Made by a program: the position numbers and the translations under genes
Notes under the pieces: model-generated
Database searches by the model: none
What the model was told of the DNA's origin: nothing
Seen by the model: the letters and a program-made list of their open reading frames with translations, nothing else
Part shown: one piece after another, positions 9,818-19,479 of the stretch
How the letters are laid out: every line of letters starts with the position of its first letter
Position numbering within the stretch: the stretch's first letter is position 1
Assembly: GCF_013170805.1 (NCBI RefSeq)
Contig: NZ_CP051293.1
Coordinates: 4,036,001 to 4,100,000 of the forward strand
Source: Mesorhizobium sp. NZP2077
Lineage (GTDB): Bacteria; Pseudomonadota; Alphaproteobacteria; Rhizobiales; Rhizobiaceae
Reading direction: 5' to 3'
Length of the DNA stretch: 64,000 bases

Positions 9818-11257
9818 ATGCGTACCCAATATCGAATGACGGGCCGGTTGCGCTTCGGGCGCACCCTGGCGATGGCGGTTGCACTGGCTGCGAGCGGCAT
9901 TCTCGCTCTGTCCGGGGCGGCCAAGGCGGATAATGACATCGTCTATGTCTCGGCGACCAAGAATGCGTCGATCAAGGTCGCCAAGGGCAAGCCGAAGACG
10001 ATCATAACGAGTGCCGCCTTCTACCAGATCGTCATCGGCGATCCGGAGATCGCCAACGTCAATCCACTGACCGACAAATCCTTTTATGTGCTGGGCAACA
10101 ATCTCGGCACCACCGGCATAGCCCTGTTCGACGAGAAAAAGCAGCTTGTCGGCACCGTGGACATCGAGGTGACACTCGACACGGATCAACTGGCCAGCAC
10201 GATCCGCGCCAGCGTGCCGGACGCCAAGATCAAGGTCGGTTCGGCCAATGGCCGTGTCGTGCTGTCGGGCGAGGCCGATGACGCGGTCGCCGCCGAGAAG
10301 GCGAACCAGATCGCGACGCGTTTTTCCGGCAAGGAAGATGTGATCAATTCGGTCAACATCTCGTCGTCGCAGCAGGTCCAGCTCAATGTCCGCTTTGTCG
10401 AGATCAACCGGCAGGCGGGTCAGGATCTGGGTGCAAAATACAGCGCCAATTTCGCCTATGGCTTTGGCGGGCGCGATGTCACCATCGATCCAGGCACCGT
10501 CGCGGCGGCCGGAACCGGCGAGATCATCGGCCGGCTGCTGTCCAATGGCCTCTCGATCGACGTCGCCGTCAAGGCGCTGGAGGAGCGCGGCCTTGCCCGC
10601 ATGCTGGCCGAGCCCAACCTGATCGCCCGCTCCGGCGAGACCGCGAGCTTCCTCGCCGGCGGCGAATTCCCGATCCCGGTTTCGGAGGACAATGGCAAGA
10701 TCTCCGTTAGCTACAAGAAATATGGCGTCAGCCTGGACTTCACGCCGACAGTGCTCAAGGACGGGCTGGTCAGCCTCGACATCGCGCCGGAAGTCTCATC
10801 GATCGATGCGTCGGCGTCCTACAACATCGGCAACATCTCGGTGCCGGGATTCACCGTGCGCCGTGCCAAGACCTCGGTCGACCTGAAGAACGGCCAGAGC
10901 TTCATGATCGCAGGACTGCTGCAGTCGCAAAACGACATCACCACGTCGCGCATTCCCGGCCTCGGCAAGATGCCGGTGCTCGGATCGCTGTTCTCGTCGA
11001 AATCCTACCAGCGGCGCGAAACCGACCTGGTCATCCTCGTCACGCCCTATCTGGTCAAGCCGGTCGATCCGTCGAAGAAAATGGCCGTGCCGACAGATGG
11101 TTCGCAGCCGGCCAGCAATGTCGACTATTTCCTCAACAACACCGAGGAAGTGAAGGCGTCGGACACCGGTCGCGCGCTGGCGATGGCCGATGGCAACGCC
11201 GCACGGACCGCCCCCGCCACCACGGTCGGGCATTTCCTCGACCTGCCGAAGGACTGA
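9818..11257 (+). CDS. cpaC: Tad pilus outer-membrane secretin CpaC
   Basis: The protein of about 479 residues starts with a signal peptide (hydrophobic LAMAVALAASGILAL ending near AKA). An N-terminal secretin domain follows (KNASIKVAKGKPKTI), then a BON-like stretch (VLSGEADDAVAAEKA) and the conserved secretin core with IPGLGKMPVLGSLF and ETDLVILVTPYLVKP. It forms the outer-membrane pore for the Flp pilus. Three in-frame starts exist: GTG 9788, ATG 9812 and ATG 9818. I prefer 9818 because AGGG at 9806-9809 is spaced eight bases from it, against two for 9812. It follows cpaB by 36 bases. Confidence 0.93.
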   Translation: MRTQYRMTGRLRFGRTLAMAVALAASGILALSGAAKADNDIVYVSATKNASIKVAKGKPKTIITSAAFYQIVIGDPEIANVNPLTDKSFYVLGNNLGTTGIALFDEKKQLVGTVDIEVTLDTDQLASTIRASVPDAKIKVGSANGRVVLSGEADDAVAAEKANQIATRFSGKEDVINSVNISSSQQVQLNVRFVEINRQAGQDLGAKYSANFAYGFGGRDVTIDPGTVAAAGTGEIIGRLLSNGLSIDVAVKALEERGLARMLAEPNLIARSGETASFLAGGEFPIPVSEDNGKISVSYKKYGVSLDFTPTVLKDGLVSLDIAPEVSSIDASASYNIGNISVPGFTVRRAKTSVDLKNGQSFMIAGLLQSQNDITTSRIPGLGKMPVLGSLFSSKSYQRRETDLVILVTPYLVKPVDPSKKMAVPTDGSQPASNVDYFLNNTEEVKASDTGRALAMADGNAARTAPATTVGHFLDLPKD

Positions 11258-11261
11258 AGCC

Positions 11262-11531
11262 ATGCGACTGATCTTGAGATCGAGCATCGCCTTGCTTCTT
11301 GCCGGTTTGGCCGGTGGCTGCACCAGCGACGATTACACACGCAGCGAAGGGGTGACGATCGGCCCGGGCAACGCGCAGGCCGCCAACACCGTCATGCAGA
11401 TGGTCGATCCGTGGAAATACGGCGTCCAGAATACGAGGCTTCTCGTACCTGCCAAGCGTGGCGACGCCGGACCAATCACGCCCGATCAGGCCGCCGCTTC
11501 GAAGGCATCGCAGACGACCACGGCCAACTGA
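11262..11531 (+). CDS. Small Tad-locus lipoprotein in the cpaD position
   Basis: This 89-residue protein begins MRLILRSSIALLLAGLAGGC, a lipoprotein signal peptide with lipobox AGGC and predicted lipidation at Cys20. The mature part is short, polar and Ala/Thr-rich. It contains a segment (GNAQAANTVMQMVDPW) that resembles the C-terminal region of CpaD/TadD-locus lipoproteins. It sits where cpaD is normally found, between cpaC and cpaE, but is far shorter than the CpaD proteins I know. It may be a reduced CpaD or a distinct secretin-associated lipoprotein. The ATG at 11262 lies four bases after the cpaC stop. An in-frame upstream extension overlaps cpaC and would bury the signal peptide. Confidence 0.72.
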   Translation: MRLILRSSIALLLAGLAGGCTSDDYTRSEGVTIGPGNAQAANTVMQMVDPWKYGVQNTRLLVPAKRGDAGPITPDQAAASKASQTTTAN

Positions 11532-11567
11532 CCCCAAAGGGCGATCGAGCCCACAGGCTGACAAAAA

Positions 11568-12782
11568 ATGGCAAACGGCATCAAGACCAAGAAGATCCTG
11601 CTCGTATCGACGGACAGGACCTTCGTGCAGGACACGCGGACCGCATTCGCCGCCTCCGAGATCATCCAGCTCTCGGCGGTGGAGAAGAACGTCACGGAGT
11701 TGCGTGGTGAGATCCAGGAGACCGATTTCGGTGCCATCATCGTCGACATGGACGCGGCGAAGCTGGAGGAGGTCGAGTCGCTGCAGCGCATCATGCGCCG
11801 GCTGGAGGGCAAGGCGCCCGTGATCGTGGTCACCCAGGAGTTCAACGCCGCCGCCGTGCGCATCCTGGTGCAGCTCAAGGTCGCGGACTTCCTGGTCAAG
11901 CCGATCACCACGGCCGATCTGGTGCGCTCGGTCGTGCGGGCGCTGCAAGGGCCGGGGCGTGAGGAAAACACCGAGTCGCAGATCTACACCTTCATGCCGG
12001 CCGCCGGCGGCGTCGGCACCACGACGCTGGCGCTGCAGACCGCCTTCCAACTGCATCACTCGGTGACGCGCGGCGCCTCGACCTGCGTCGTCGACCTCAA
12101 TTTCCAGCAGGGTGCCTGCGCCGAATATCTCGACCTCGAGCCACGTTTCGACATCACCGAGATCGAGAACCAGCCCGAACGCCTCGACCGTCAACTGCTC
12201 GACGTCATGCTGTCCAAGCATGCCAGCGGCCTTTGCGTGCTGGCGGCGCCGACGCATCCTTCGGAGATGCGCTCGTTCAAGACCGATGTCGTGGTGCGCA
12301 TGCTGGATCTCGTCTCGGCCTATTTCGACAATGTCGTCATCGACATGCCGCGCACCTGGTTTCCCTGGACGGAGACCGTGCTGCTCGGTTCCAACAAGCT
12401 CTATATCGTCGCCGAGATGACGGTGCCGTGCCTGCGCCACACGCAGAGGCTGATCCAGGCGGTCTACGAGACCGCCGGCAAGGAAGTGAAGCCGAACGTC
12501 ATCGTCAACCGCTTCGAGCAGAAGATGTTCGACAACGGCATCAAGCAGGCGGACGTCCAGGAAATCCTCGGCGAGCATTTCGTCGGCGGCATCGCCAACA
12601 ACTACCGGCTGGTGCGCGAGGCGGTCGATCGCGGCGTACCGCTGCACGAGATCGACCCGAACGCCAATGTCATCAACGATTTGAAGAAGATCATCCTTCC
12701 GGAAGAGGCGGTCGCAACCGCGGTCAAGTCGAAGTCGCTGTTCAGCTTCGGCAAGGGTCTGCTGAAGAGGAAGGCCGGATGA
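11568..12782 (+). CDS. cpaE: Tad pilus assembly ATPase-like protein CpaE (TadZ)
   Basis: This 404-residue protein has two domains. Residues 1-130 form a receiver-like domain (KKILLVSTD, FGAIIVDMDA, VIVVTQ and FLVKP), which retains an Asp at the phosphorylation position and the Lys near its end. Residues 140-390 form a ParA/MinD-like domain. Its Walker A is atypical, AAGGVGTTT: both lysines of the canonical KGGVGKT are replaced, as is usual for TadZ/CpaE. CpaE places the pilus machine at the cell pole. Its stop overlaps the cpaF start (ATGA). Confidence 0.92.
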   Translation: MANGIKTKKILLVSTDRTFVQDTRTAFAASEIIQLSAVEKNVTELRGEIQETDFGAIIVDMDAAKLEEVESLQRIMRRLEGKAPVIVVTQEFNAAAVRILVQLKVADFLVKPITTADLVRSVVRALQGPGREENTESQIYTFMPAAGGVGTTTLALQTAFQLHHSVTRGASTCVVDLNFQQGACAEYLDLEPRFDITEIENQPERLDRQLLDVMLSKHASGLCVLAAPTHPSEMRSFKTDVVVRMLDLVSAYFDNVVIDMPRTWFPWTETVLLGSNKLYIVAEMTVPCLRHTQRLIQAVYETAGKEVKPNVIVNRFEQKMFDNGIKQADVQEILGEHFVGGIANNYRLVREAVDRGVPLHEIDPNANVINDLKKIILPEEAVATAVKSKSLFSFGKGLLKRKAG

Positions 12783-14200
12783 CCAGTCGTTTTTCCACCC
12801 TGCAGAATCGCGATGCGCGCCCGCAGCGCCCGGCGGACTCGACCCCGGTGGCGCATCATGCCGTCGTCATCCCGACCAACCGAAAGGCTTTGGCGGTAAA
12901 GCCGGATATCGCACCGGCAAAGAGCGCCAACAAGGTGCTCGATGCGCGCGTGCGCATTCACCGGATGCTGCTCGAGGAAATCAATCTCGTCGCGCTGGAG
13001 CGTTTGCCGAAGGAGGAGATGCGCCGGCAAGTCCATGATTTCGTTTCGGAAAAAACCCGCCAGGAGCGGATGGCGATCAACACCGTCGAACTCGAGGCGC
13101 TGGTCGACGACATCGTCGACGAGATGGTCGGGCTCGGTCCGCTGGAGCCGTTGCTCAAGGATCCCGACATCAACGATATCCTGATCAACGGTCACGAGAA
13201 CTGTTTTATCGAAAAGAAGGGCAAGCTGCAGAAGGTCCATATCCCGTTCAAGGATGAGGCGCATCTGCTCAGAATCGTCAACAAGATCGTCGCCGCGGTC
13301 GGCCGCCGGGTCGATGAATCGCAGCCGATGGTCGATGCGCGCATGCTGGACGGCTCGCGCTTCAACGCGGCCATCCGGCCGGTGGCCGTCGACGGGCCGC
13401 TGGTGTCGATCCGTAAATTTTCCAAGAACAAGCTCGGCCTGCACAGACTGGTCGAATTCGGCGCCATCACCCAGAACATGGCCGAAGTGCTGGCGGCGGC
13501 GGTTCATGCCCGCAAGACGACGATCATCTCGGGCGGCACCGGCACCGGAAAGACGACGATGCTCAACGCGCTGTCGGCCTTCATTCCCGAAGACGAGCGC
13601 TTGATCACCATCGAGGACGCGGCCGAGCTGCAGCTGCAGCAGCCGCATGTCGCGCGCATGGAAACGCGCCCCGCCAACATCGAGGGTCATGGCGAACTGA
13701 AGCAGCGCGATCTCGTCAAGAACGCGCTGCGCATGCGCCCCGACCGCGTCATCCTCGGCGAGTGCCGCGGCGAGGAGGCTTTCGACATGCTGCAGGCGAT
13801 GAACACCGGCCATGAAGGGTCGATGGCGACCATCCACGCCAACACGCCGCGCGACGCCATTTCACGCCTCGAACAGATGCTGGGCATGACCGGCATGCCG
13901 ATGACGGTGCAGTCGATCCGCAGCCAGATCGCCAGCGCCATCGACATCATCGTCCAGCTGACCCGGCTTTCCGACGGCAAGCGCAAGGTGACGAGCGTCG
14001 CCGAGGTGACCGGCATGGAAGGCGACGTCATCCAGATGCAGGAGATCTTCCGCTTCGTGCGTACCGGCATGGATGCCGACGGCGGCATTCTCGGCTATTT
14101 CGAGGCGACCGGCATCCGGCCGCGCTTCCTGGAAGATCTACGCGCCATGGGCATCGAGTTTCCCGGACGCTATTTCGAACCCGGCCGGCCGCAGGAGTAG
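12779..14200 (+). CDS. cpaF: Tad pilus secretion ATPase CpaF
   Basis: This 473-residue cytoplasmic hexameric ATPase powers Flp pilus assembly. Visible are the family-specific N-terminal region ([31 protein letters not shown]), Walker [10 protein letters not shown], the Asp box [10 protein letters not shown], Walker [20 protein letters not shown], and the His box [19 protein letters not shown]. All catalytic elements are intact. The start is the ATG at 12779, overlapping the cpaE stop by four bases; a longer in-frame extension through cpaE is rejected. It is followed after five bases by tadB. Confidence 0.95.
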   Translation: MTSRFSTLQNRDARPQRPADSTPVAHHAVVIPTNRKALAVKPDIAPAKSANKVLDARVRIHRMLLEEINLVALERLPKEEMRRQVHDFVSEKTRQERMAINTVELEALVDDIVDEMVGLGPLEPLLKDPDINDILINGHENCFIEKKGKLQKVHIPFKDEAHLLRIVNKIVAAVGRRVDESQPMVDARMLDGSRFNAAIRPVAVDGPLVSIRKFSKNKLGLHRLVEFGAITQNMAEVLAAAVHARKTTIISGGTGTGKTTMLNALSAFIPEDERLITIEDAAELQLQQPHVARMETRPANIEGHGELKQRDLVKNALRMRPDRVILGECRGEEAFDMLQAMNTGHEGSMATIHANTPRDAISRLEQMLGMTGMPMTVQSIRSQIASAIDIIVQLTRLSDGKRKVTSVAEVTGMEGDVIQMQEIFRFVRTGMDADGGILGYFEATGIRPRFLEDLRAMGIEFPGRYFEPGRPQE

Positions 14201-14205
14201 GCCAG

Positions 14206-15171
14206 GTGTTCGACGGGCTGAGTGCAATCTATGTCGTCTATGCCGGAGCAGCACTCACCGGTATCATGATCGCCGAGGCCTGTTATCTCCTCTATGCCGG
14301 CCGCAGCGACAAGCGCACCGCCATCAACCGGCGCATGAAGCTGCAGGAAAACAAGATCAGCCAGGAGCAGGTGCTGATCCAGCTGCGCAAGGAGCGCGGG
14401 CTCGACGCCGGCACTTCGCTGTTCTCGCCGGACCGGTTCCGCGCGCTGCGCACGCAGTCGGGCATGATCATGCCGCTGCCGAAATTCCTGATGATCACCT
14501 CGGGTGTGGCGATGGCCATGACCCTGGTCGCCATCTGGTATGGCTTGCCGCTGCTGATGGGGCTTCTGCTGTTCGCCGTGCTGATGCCGCTGGTGCCGGT
14601 GATGGTGATGCGCTTCAAGCGCAAGCGCCGGCTCAAGCGCTTCGGCATGCAACTGCCCGAGGCATTGGAGCTGATCACACGCGGCCTCAAGGCCGGTCAC
14701 CCGGTGCCGGTGGCCATCGCCATGGTGTCGCGCGAGATGCCCGATCCGATCGGCACCGAATTCGGCGTCATCGCCGATGAGGTGACCTATGGTTCCGATC
14801 TGGTCTCGGCGTTGAATTCGCTGTTCGACAGGGTCGGCCATGAGGACCTGCCGCTGTTCATCACCGCCGTCTCGATCCAGTCCAGTTCGGGCGGCAATCT
14901 GCGCGAGATCCTCGACGGTTTGGCGCTGACGATCCGCGAGCGCGGCAAGTTGCGCCGCAAGGTGCGCGCCATCTCGACCGAAGGCCGCATGTCGGCCTAC
15001 ATCCTGACGGCGATACCGGCGCTGCTGTTTGCCGCCATCATGGCGCTGATGCCGGGCTTCTACCGCGATGTCTGGGGCGAGCCGAAAACCTGGTATCTGA
15101 TCGGCGGGTCGATCACCTGGCTGATGCTGGGCAATCTGATGATGTTCAAAATGTCGAATTTCAGGTTCTGA
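14206..15171 (+). CDS. tadB: Tad pilus inner-membrane platform protein TadB
   Basis: This 321-residue member of the type II secretion F family has an N-terminal membrane helix (about residues 8-27), a cytoplasmic linker, paired helices around residues 85-125, the GspF domain with LPEALELITRGLKAG and SSGGNLREILDGLALTIRER, and two C-terminal helices. TadB and TadC form the inner-membrane platform on which CpaF acts. The initiation codon is GTG at 14206, five bases after cpaF. The tadC start codon follows its stop after a single base. Confidence 0.92.
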   Translation: MFDGLSAIYVVYAGAALTGIMIAEACYLLYAGRSDKRTAINRRMKLQENKISQEQVLIQLRKERGLDAGTSLFSPDRFRALRTQSGMIMPLPKFLMITSGVAMAMTLVAIWYGLPLLMGLLLFAVLMPLVPVMVMRFKRKRRLKRFGMQLPEALELITRGLKAGHPVPVAIAMVSREMPDPIGTEFGVIADEVTYGSDLVSALNSLFDRVGHEDLPLFITAVSIQSSSGGNLREILDGLALTIRERGKLRRKVRAISTEGRMSAYILTAIPALLFAAIMALMPGFYRDVWGEPKTWYLIGGSITWLMLGNLMMFKMSNFRF

Positions 15172-15172
15172 C

Positions 15173-16142
15173 ATGCAAGGCTTCATCGAATTCCTCGCCT
15201 CGCTTGCACCGACCTCCTTGATACCGGTGGCCATCCTGCTGCTGGCCCTGGGCAGCGTCGCGGGCCTGGCCGATGGTGGCGGCGAAGGGCGACCGCAACG
15301 ACGTCAAGCGCCGGCTCAAGGTCGACCAAAGTGCCGTGACCGCGAAACCCGAGCCGCTGCAGAAGAAGAACGCGGGCGTCGTGCGCGAGAAGGCGGTGAA
15401 GCGGGCGCAGGAATTCTACGCCAAGAGCGATCCGGAAAATGTCGCCCGGTTGCGCATGAAGCTGATCCAGGCCGGCTATATGGAGCCGCGCGCCGTCGGC
15501 ACGTTCTTCATCATCCGCTTCTCGGCGCTGGTCGGCGGTGCGATCGGCGCCTTTGTCCTCAACCAGTGGCTGGCCAGCGCCGAAGCGACGATGGCCAGCC
15601 GCTGGGCGTTCGTCATCCTGTCGGGCGTGGCCGGCTATTTCCTGCCCGGCCTGGTGCTGACCCAGATGGTGCGGGAGAAGATGCGCGAATACCGCAACGG
15701 CTTTCCCGACTTCATGGATCTGATGATCGTCTGCTCGGACGCGGGCATGAGCATGGAGGCCGGCATCGAGCGCGTTTCGAAGGAACTCGCCAAGACCTAT
15801 CCAGCACTCAGCCAGAACCTGCAGCTGGTGTCGCTGGAACTGCGGGCCGGGCGCAGCCTCGACGATGCGCTGAAGGCGCTCGCCGAGCGCCTCAGCCTGG
15901 ACGAGGTCCGTTCCTTCGCCACGCTGTTGCAGCAGTCGAAGGAACTCGGCACCAGCCTGTCGGGAGCGCTGCGCGTCTTCTCCGACGAAATGCGCCACAA
16001 GCGCATGTCGCTGGCCGAGGAAAAAGCACACGCCTTGCCGGCCAAGATGTCGATACCGGTGACGGTGTGCATCCTGCCGGTGGTGCTGATGATCGCGGTC
16101 ATCCCGATCATCGTCAAAATGACGAACGGCCAGTTTCATTGA
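15173..16142 (+). CDS. tadC: Tad pilus platform protein TadC, apparent +1 frameshift near codon 33
   Basis: The ATG at 15173 opens a frame encoding a plausible first membrane segment (FLASLAPTSLIPVAILLLAL, then GSVAGLA), but it loses coherence at about 15271. From there the TadC sequence continues one frame over (VAAKGDRNDVKRRLKVDQS) to the end at 16142, including the GspF segments GYMEPRAVGTFFIIRFSAL and MDLMIVCSDAGMSMEAGIER. Removing one base near 15271-15272 restores a single frame of 322 residues, a normal TadC length. Otherwise translation could start at the internal ATG 15273, giving 289 residues without the first helix. This is either a real indel or an assembly error. The family assignment is secure. 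Confidence 0.85.
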
Positions 16143-16236
16143 TGTTCAGCTGCAGGCATCGAACGCGACGACATATGTCTCGACCAGATCGAACAAGGTC
16201 AGTCGATGATCGCTGCCGTCACGTGGTGCCGAGAGA

Positions 16237-17339
16237 CTACGGCTTACCGCTGCCCGCTTGATCAGCTTTTGGCATTTGACTGATGTAACGCGGCTTCAGC
16301 CGAAGCAACGGTTGCTCCAGGATGCGGTAGCTCAACGTTGCCGCCAGAACACAATGCGCCAGGCCCGCCGCGCAGGTTGTAGGGTAGTTTTCCGGAATGT
16401 GGGCCAGCTGCAGCAAGGCCTTGCCCTGATCGAATGACCAGGCATGGAAAACGTAAAGGCCGAAGGAAATCGTTCCGAGATAGGACAGCGGCGGCCAGCG
16501 AAGCAGGCGAGCGACGTTTTGCGCATACAGCGCGATATGAAGCAGCGAGCCGGCCAAAAGCCCCGCCGGGATGAAGACCAGAACCGATCCGACTGGCGTG
16601 TGTATATAGGGAAGGAAAACCAGGCCAATCCCGCTCAACAGGAACGCAGCCGCAACCAGCGGCATCGGCAGTCTTCTGGTCAGGCCAATGGCGACGAGGA
16701 TTCCAGCGATCGTCGATTCAGGCCTCAGGAACGGCGTCAAATAGACCGCTGGAATTGACGCTCCGCTCAAGGCGAAAGCCACCCGTCCAAGCAGGCACAA
16801 TGGCAGGATGCAGAGCAGGCTGGCGGCAAGGGCGCGCTTGCCGATGCTCACATACAGGAGGAACAGAAGCGGCAGAAACAGATAGATCTGGAATTCATAG
16901 GGCAGCGACCAGAGCTGGTATGTGTACGCGATCGAAGACCAATTATCCGGAAACCAGGCAACGTAGTTGCCGACAAACAAGGCCAGGCTCAGAAGCCATT
17001 CATAGGCAGCCGTGTTCTTCGCGCCATAACAAGCAGCATGGCAAGCGGAAAGAGCACCATCAGCGGATAGATCCGCAACAGCCTACGTATGAAGAATTGG
17101 GAAATGGAAATTCGTCCTGTTCTGGCCTGCTCCTGCTCGAGCAGCCGGAAGAGCAGGAAACTGGACAGGGCAAAGAATATTTCGACCCCGACCCATCCCC
17201 GTCTCTGAACCATGACAAGGGCGGTGTATCTGGACGGTGCCTGGAAATGGAAAAAGAACACCATCGCAAAAGCCAAGAATCTCAGACCGTCCTGTTGGTC
17301 GGTTCTAAGTTCGTCGATGTTGTGTCTCGAAGAGGACAT
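16237..17339 (-). pseudogene. Acyltransferase 3 family (OafA/YrhL-like) gene broken by a frameshift
   Basis: Two consecutive frames together make one acyltransferase-3 membrane protein. The N-terminal part (ATG 17339 to a stop at 16989) carries RTDQQDGLRFLAFAMVFFFH and RRGWVGVEIFFALSSFLLF. The C-terminal part (read through 16980-16237) carries YQLWSLPYEFQIYLFLPLLF and SFGLYVFHAWSFDQGKALL. Near 17018-17024 the frame shifts; adding one base joins them through NTAAYEWLLSLALFVGNYV into 368 codons. Such enzymes O-acylate exported polysaccharides or lipids. It lies convergent to tadC inside the Tad locus and next to an AT-rich tract, which suggests acquisition. It could be a true pseudogene or an assembly indel. 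Confidence 0.82.
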
Positions 17340-17835
17340 GAGCCAAAACCCGAGCCGCCCCAACGACGGAAAGCTGCCAGCAGTGAACCAAACAGGTCAC
17401 ACGTCACAGCAAGCAGTTAGCACAAAGTCGATACTAACATCTTACGTTTGCTTGGAGATGAGAGGGGTATCTCTCGGTCATATTAGATGAATTAATGCGC
17501 CCCATCGTGGCCAACGGAGAACTTTCTTATTTGTGACTGAACCAAAGTCCTACAGAATTGTTTTAAATGAGAAATCTTTGAAGCTTATATACGCGTAATC
17601 TAAAGTACATTTTTAATTATACTGCGCAAACACGTTTGCTAGCCATTAATGCAGCGGCAGCAGGAAACCAGGATGGGCCTTATCAGATGCCAACCCGATA
17701 ATGAAAATGCTTCCTACGCGACGCTTGAGTGAGGAATCTCACTGACATTCGTCAGCAAATGCGAGTCGACAAACGCAGAGCGGGGGCCGACAACCATCAT
17801 CCTGCCCGAACGCGGCCCTGCGACGTGAGAACCCC
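17340..17835. other. AT-rich non-coding interval beside the acyltransferase
   Basis: This interval of nearly 500 bases holds no convincing gene. Its central part (about 17400-17650) is clearly richer in A+T than the surrounding DNA. It contains a small palindrome at 17636-17649 (GCAAAC-2-GTTTGC) that could be an operator. It separates the divergent acyltransferase remnant and the exported-protein gene at 17836 and so should hold both promoters. The composition change fits recently acquired DNA. Confidence 0.55.
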
Positions 17836-18663
17836 ATGCGAATAGTGTTGTGTGCCGTCGCTCTCGCCGCCGCCGGCCTGTTGCCCGCCTGGGCCATGGC
17901 CGACGATTGCGGCGATGCTGCCGCGCTGCTGCGGCGGGCCTATCCCAAGGTTCAGAAAAGCGCCGACGGTGACTCGTTCACGCTCGAACCGAATGCCAGC
18001 ATCCCGCTCGCGGTCCCTCAGGACCTTACGCCGGGCCTGGTCTGCAAAGTCTGGCCTGCCCATGACGACCTGCTGCTGGCCGCCGTACCGCTGATTGACA
18101 GCGCCCGGTCCAGCGATGGCGAACATTTTGGCGATATCGAGCTTCTGGTCGTCGACAGGAAGACCCTGCAGGTGCGCCAGCGCCTGCTCCAGCCCGGGTT
18201 GATGAACGACGATGCCATCGCCATCCGCGGCATCGAATTCGATACCGGCCGTTATGGGCTGGCCCCCGGCGTCACCGCCTTCGGTCTGCGCATCGACATG
18301 GCAAACCATTCGCAGCCCAATCCCTTCAGCGAAACCGACCTGCGGCTCTACGCCATATCAGGCAATGCGCTGCACGCGGTGCTCGACGGCCTTGTCGTCG
18401 CCGGCCATGGCGGCGAAGGCGACACCAGCTGCGCGGGGTCCTTTCATTCCAGCCAGGTCAGCCTGGCGATGAGCCCGACGATCCATCGCGGCTATCATGA
18501 CATCATCGCGGTCGAGCGGAAGGATACCGACGAGCCAGCTCCCGACAAGGAGGGCGAGTGCCAGTCGCATCCCGGCAAGTCGGTGAGCCGGACCTACCGG
18601 CTACGCTATGACGGCAGCCACTATCCGGTCCCGGCCGCGCTCAAGGTCCTGGACACGCCGTGA
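17836..18663 (+). CDS. Exported protein of unknown function
   Basis: This 275-residue protein has a signal peptide (MRIVLCAVALAAAGLLPAWA, cleavage near AMA-DD). I do not recognise a domain. The mature protein begins with a Cys in DDCGDAAALLRRAYPK and reads as mixed beta-rich: TPGLVCKVWPAHDDLLLAAV, FGDIELLVVDRKTLQVRQ, GLRIDMANHSQPNP. It has two further Cys (DTSCAGSF and GECQSHPG), so disulfides in the periplasm are possible. It lies between the Tad genes and tadD on the same strand. Whether it belongs to the pilus system or is a bystander is unclear. The ribosome site is weak. Confidence 0.7.
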   Translation: MRIVLCAVALAAAGLLPAWAMADDCGDAAALLRRAYPKVQKSADGDSFTLEPNASIPLAVPQDLTPGLVCKVWPAHDDLLLAAVPLIDSARSSDGEHFGDIELLVVDRKTLQVRQRLLQPGLMNDDAIAIRGIEFDTGRYGLAPGVTAFGLRIDMANHSQPNPFSETDLRLYAISGNALHAVLDGLVVAGHGGEGDTSCAGSFHSSQVSLAMSPTIHRGYHDIIAVERKDTDEPAPDKEGECQSHPGKSVSRTYRLRYDGSHYPVPAALKVLDTP

Positions 18664-18837
18664 GAGTGGCGCTTGCGTCTGCTTGAGGTGTCGCAGACCG
18701 TCTCTCACGGCCCGGTGGTTAATGGCCGGTATTGCGGAAACCAAATCTTAGCTGCATTTCGGCACCGAAGTTTAATCGCTCTTCTGTACCGTGACTTCCT
18801 GAAGAACGACCCGACAAATCGGGCGACGGGGCAGGGC

Positions 18838-19311
18838 ATGCGTCAGACACAATTTGCGGCGGCGGCCACGATGGCTGCCGTCTTGATAATCACCGGGTGC
18901 ACGACGAACAACAACGTCGACACGACCAAGACCACGGCCATTCCGCCGACGGCAAAGACCGTCGACACCTCTGATCTGGCGCAAGGCAAGGCGCAGTTTC
19001 GCGACGCCAATTATGGTCTGGCCGAACAGCATTTCCGCAAGGCGGTCGAGTTGAAGGCCGACAATGCGGAGGCCTGGATGGGGCTCGCCGCCTCCTATGA
19101 CGAGCTCGGCCGCTTCGACTTTGCCGACCGCGCCTACGGCCAGCTCTTGAAGGTCGCCGGCCGCAAACCGCAGATCGTCAACAATATGGGCTATTCGCAA
19201 CTGCTGCGCGGCAACAAGAAAAAGGCCAGGGCGCTGCTGCTCGAGGCGAAGGCCGGCATGGCCGACCCCACGGTCGTCAACGCCAACCTCGCCTTGCTCA
19301 ACAAGGGTTGA
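18838..19311 (+). CDS. tadD: TadD-like TPR lipoprotein of the Flp pilus locus
   Basis: This 157-residue lipoprotein has signal MRQTQFAAAATMAAVLIITG with lipobox ITGC. Next comes a Thr/Asn-rich linker and about three tetratricopeptide-like helical repeats (AQFRDANYGLAEQHFRKAVE, AWMGLAASYDELGRFDFADR, PQIVNNMGYSQLLRGNKKKA). TadD proteins are outer-membrane TPR lipoproteins that help secretin assembly. I use the ATG at 18838 because the lipoprotein signal starts there; the in-frame extension to 18673 adds no recognisable sequence. It is separated from the main Tad operon by about 2.7 kb of exported-protein gene and acyltransferase remnant. Confidence 0.85.
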   Translation: MRQTQFAAAATMAAVLIITGCTTNNNVDTTKTTAIPPTAKTVDTSDLAQGKAQFRDANYGLAEQHFRKAVELKADNAEAWMGLAASYDELGRFDFADRAYGQLLKVAGRKPQIVNNMGYSQLLRGNKKKARALLLEAKAGMADPTVVNANLALLNKG

Positions 19312-19479
19312 TGCCGTCCTCGCACCGGCCATGGGTGCGATTTCCACACAGATGGTGTCGACCTTTTGTAAACCCTAACCTCAGCTTGGGTCGAAAGATC
19401 GGCTGAAAACCATGTCCGAGGGCTGCCGCCGACCTAGAATGCGGCGTAACCGCCGACGTTCGAGAGGCCCCCGCCCGAT

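Noticed and set aside
8792..10189. Long minus-strand open frame opposite cpaB and cpaC
   Set aside because: Antisense shadow of two well-recognised Tad genes; the composition is His/Arg/Asp-rich as expected for shadow frames.
11133..12647. Minus-strand frame of about 500 codons opposite cpaE
   Set aside because: It overlaps cpaE, which shows clear domains; the minus frame shows none.
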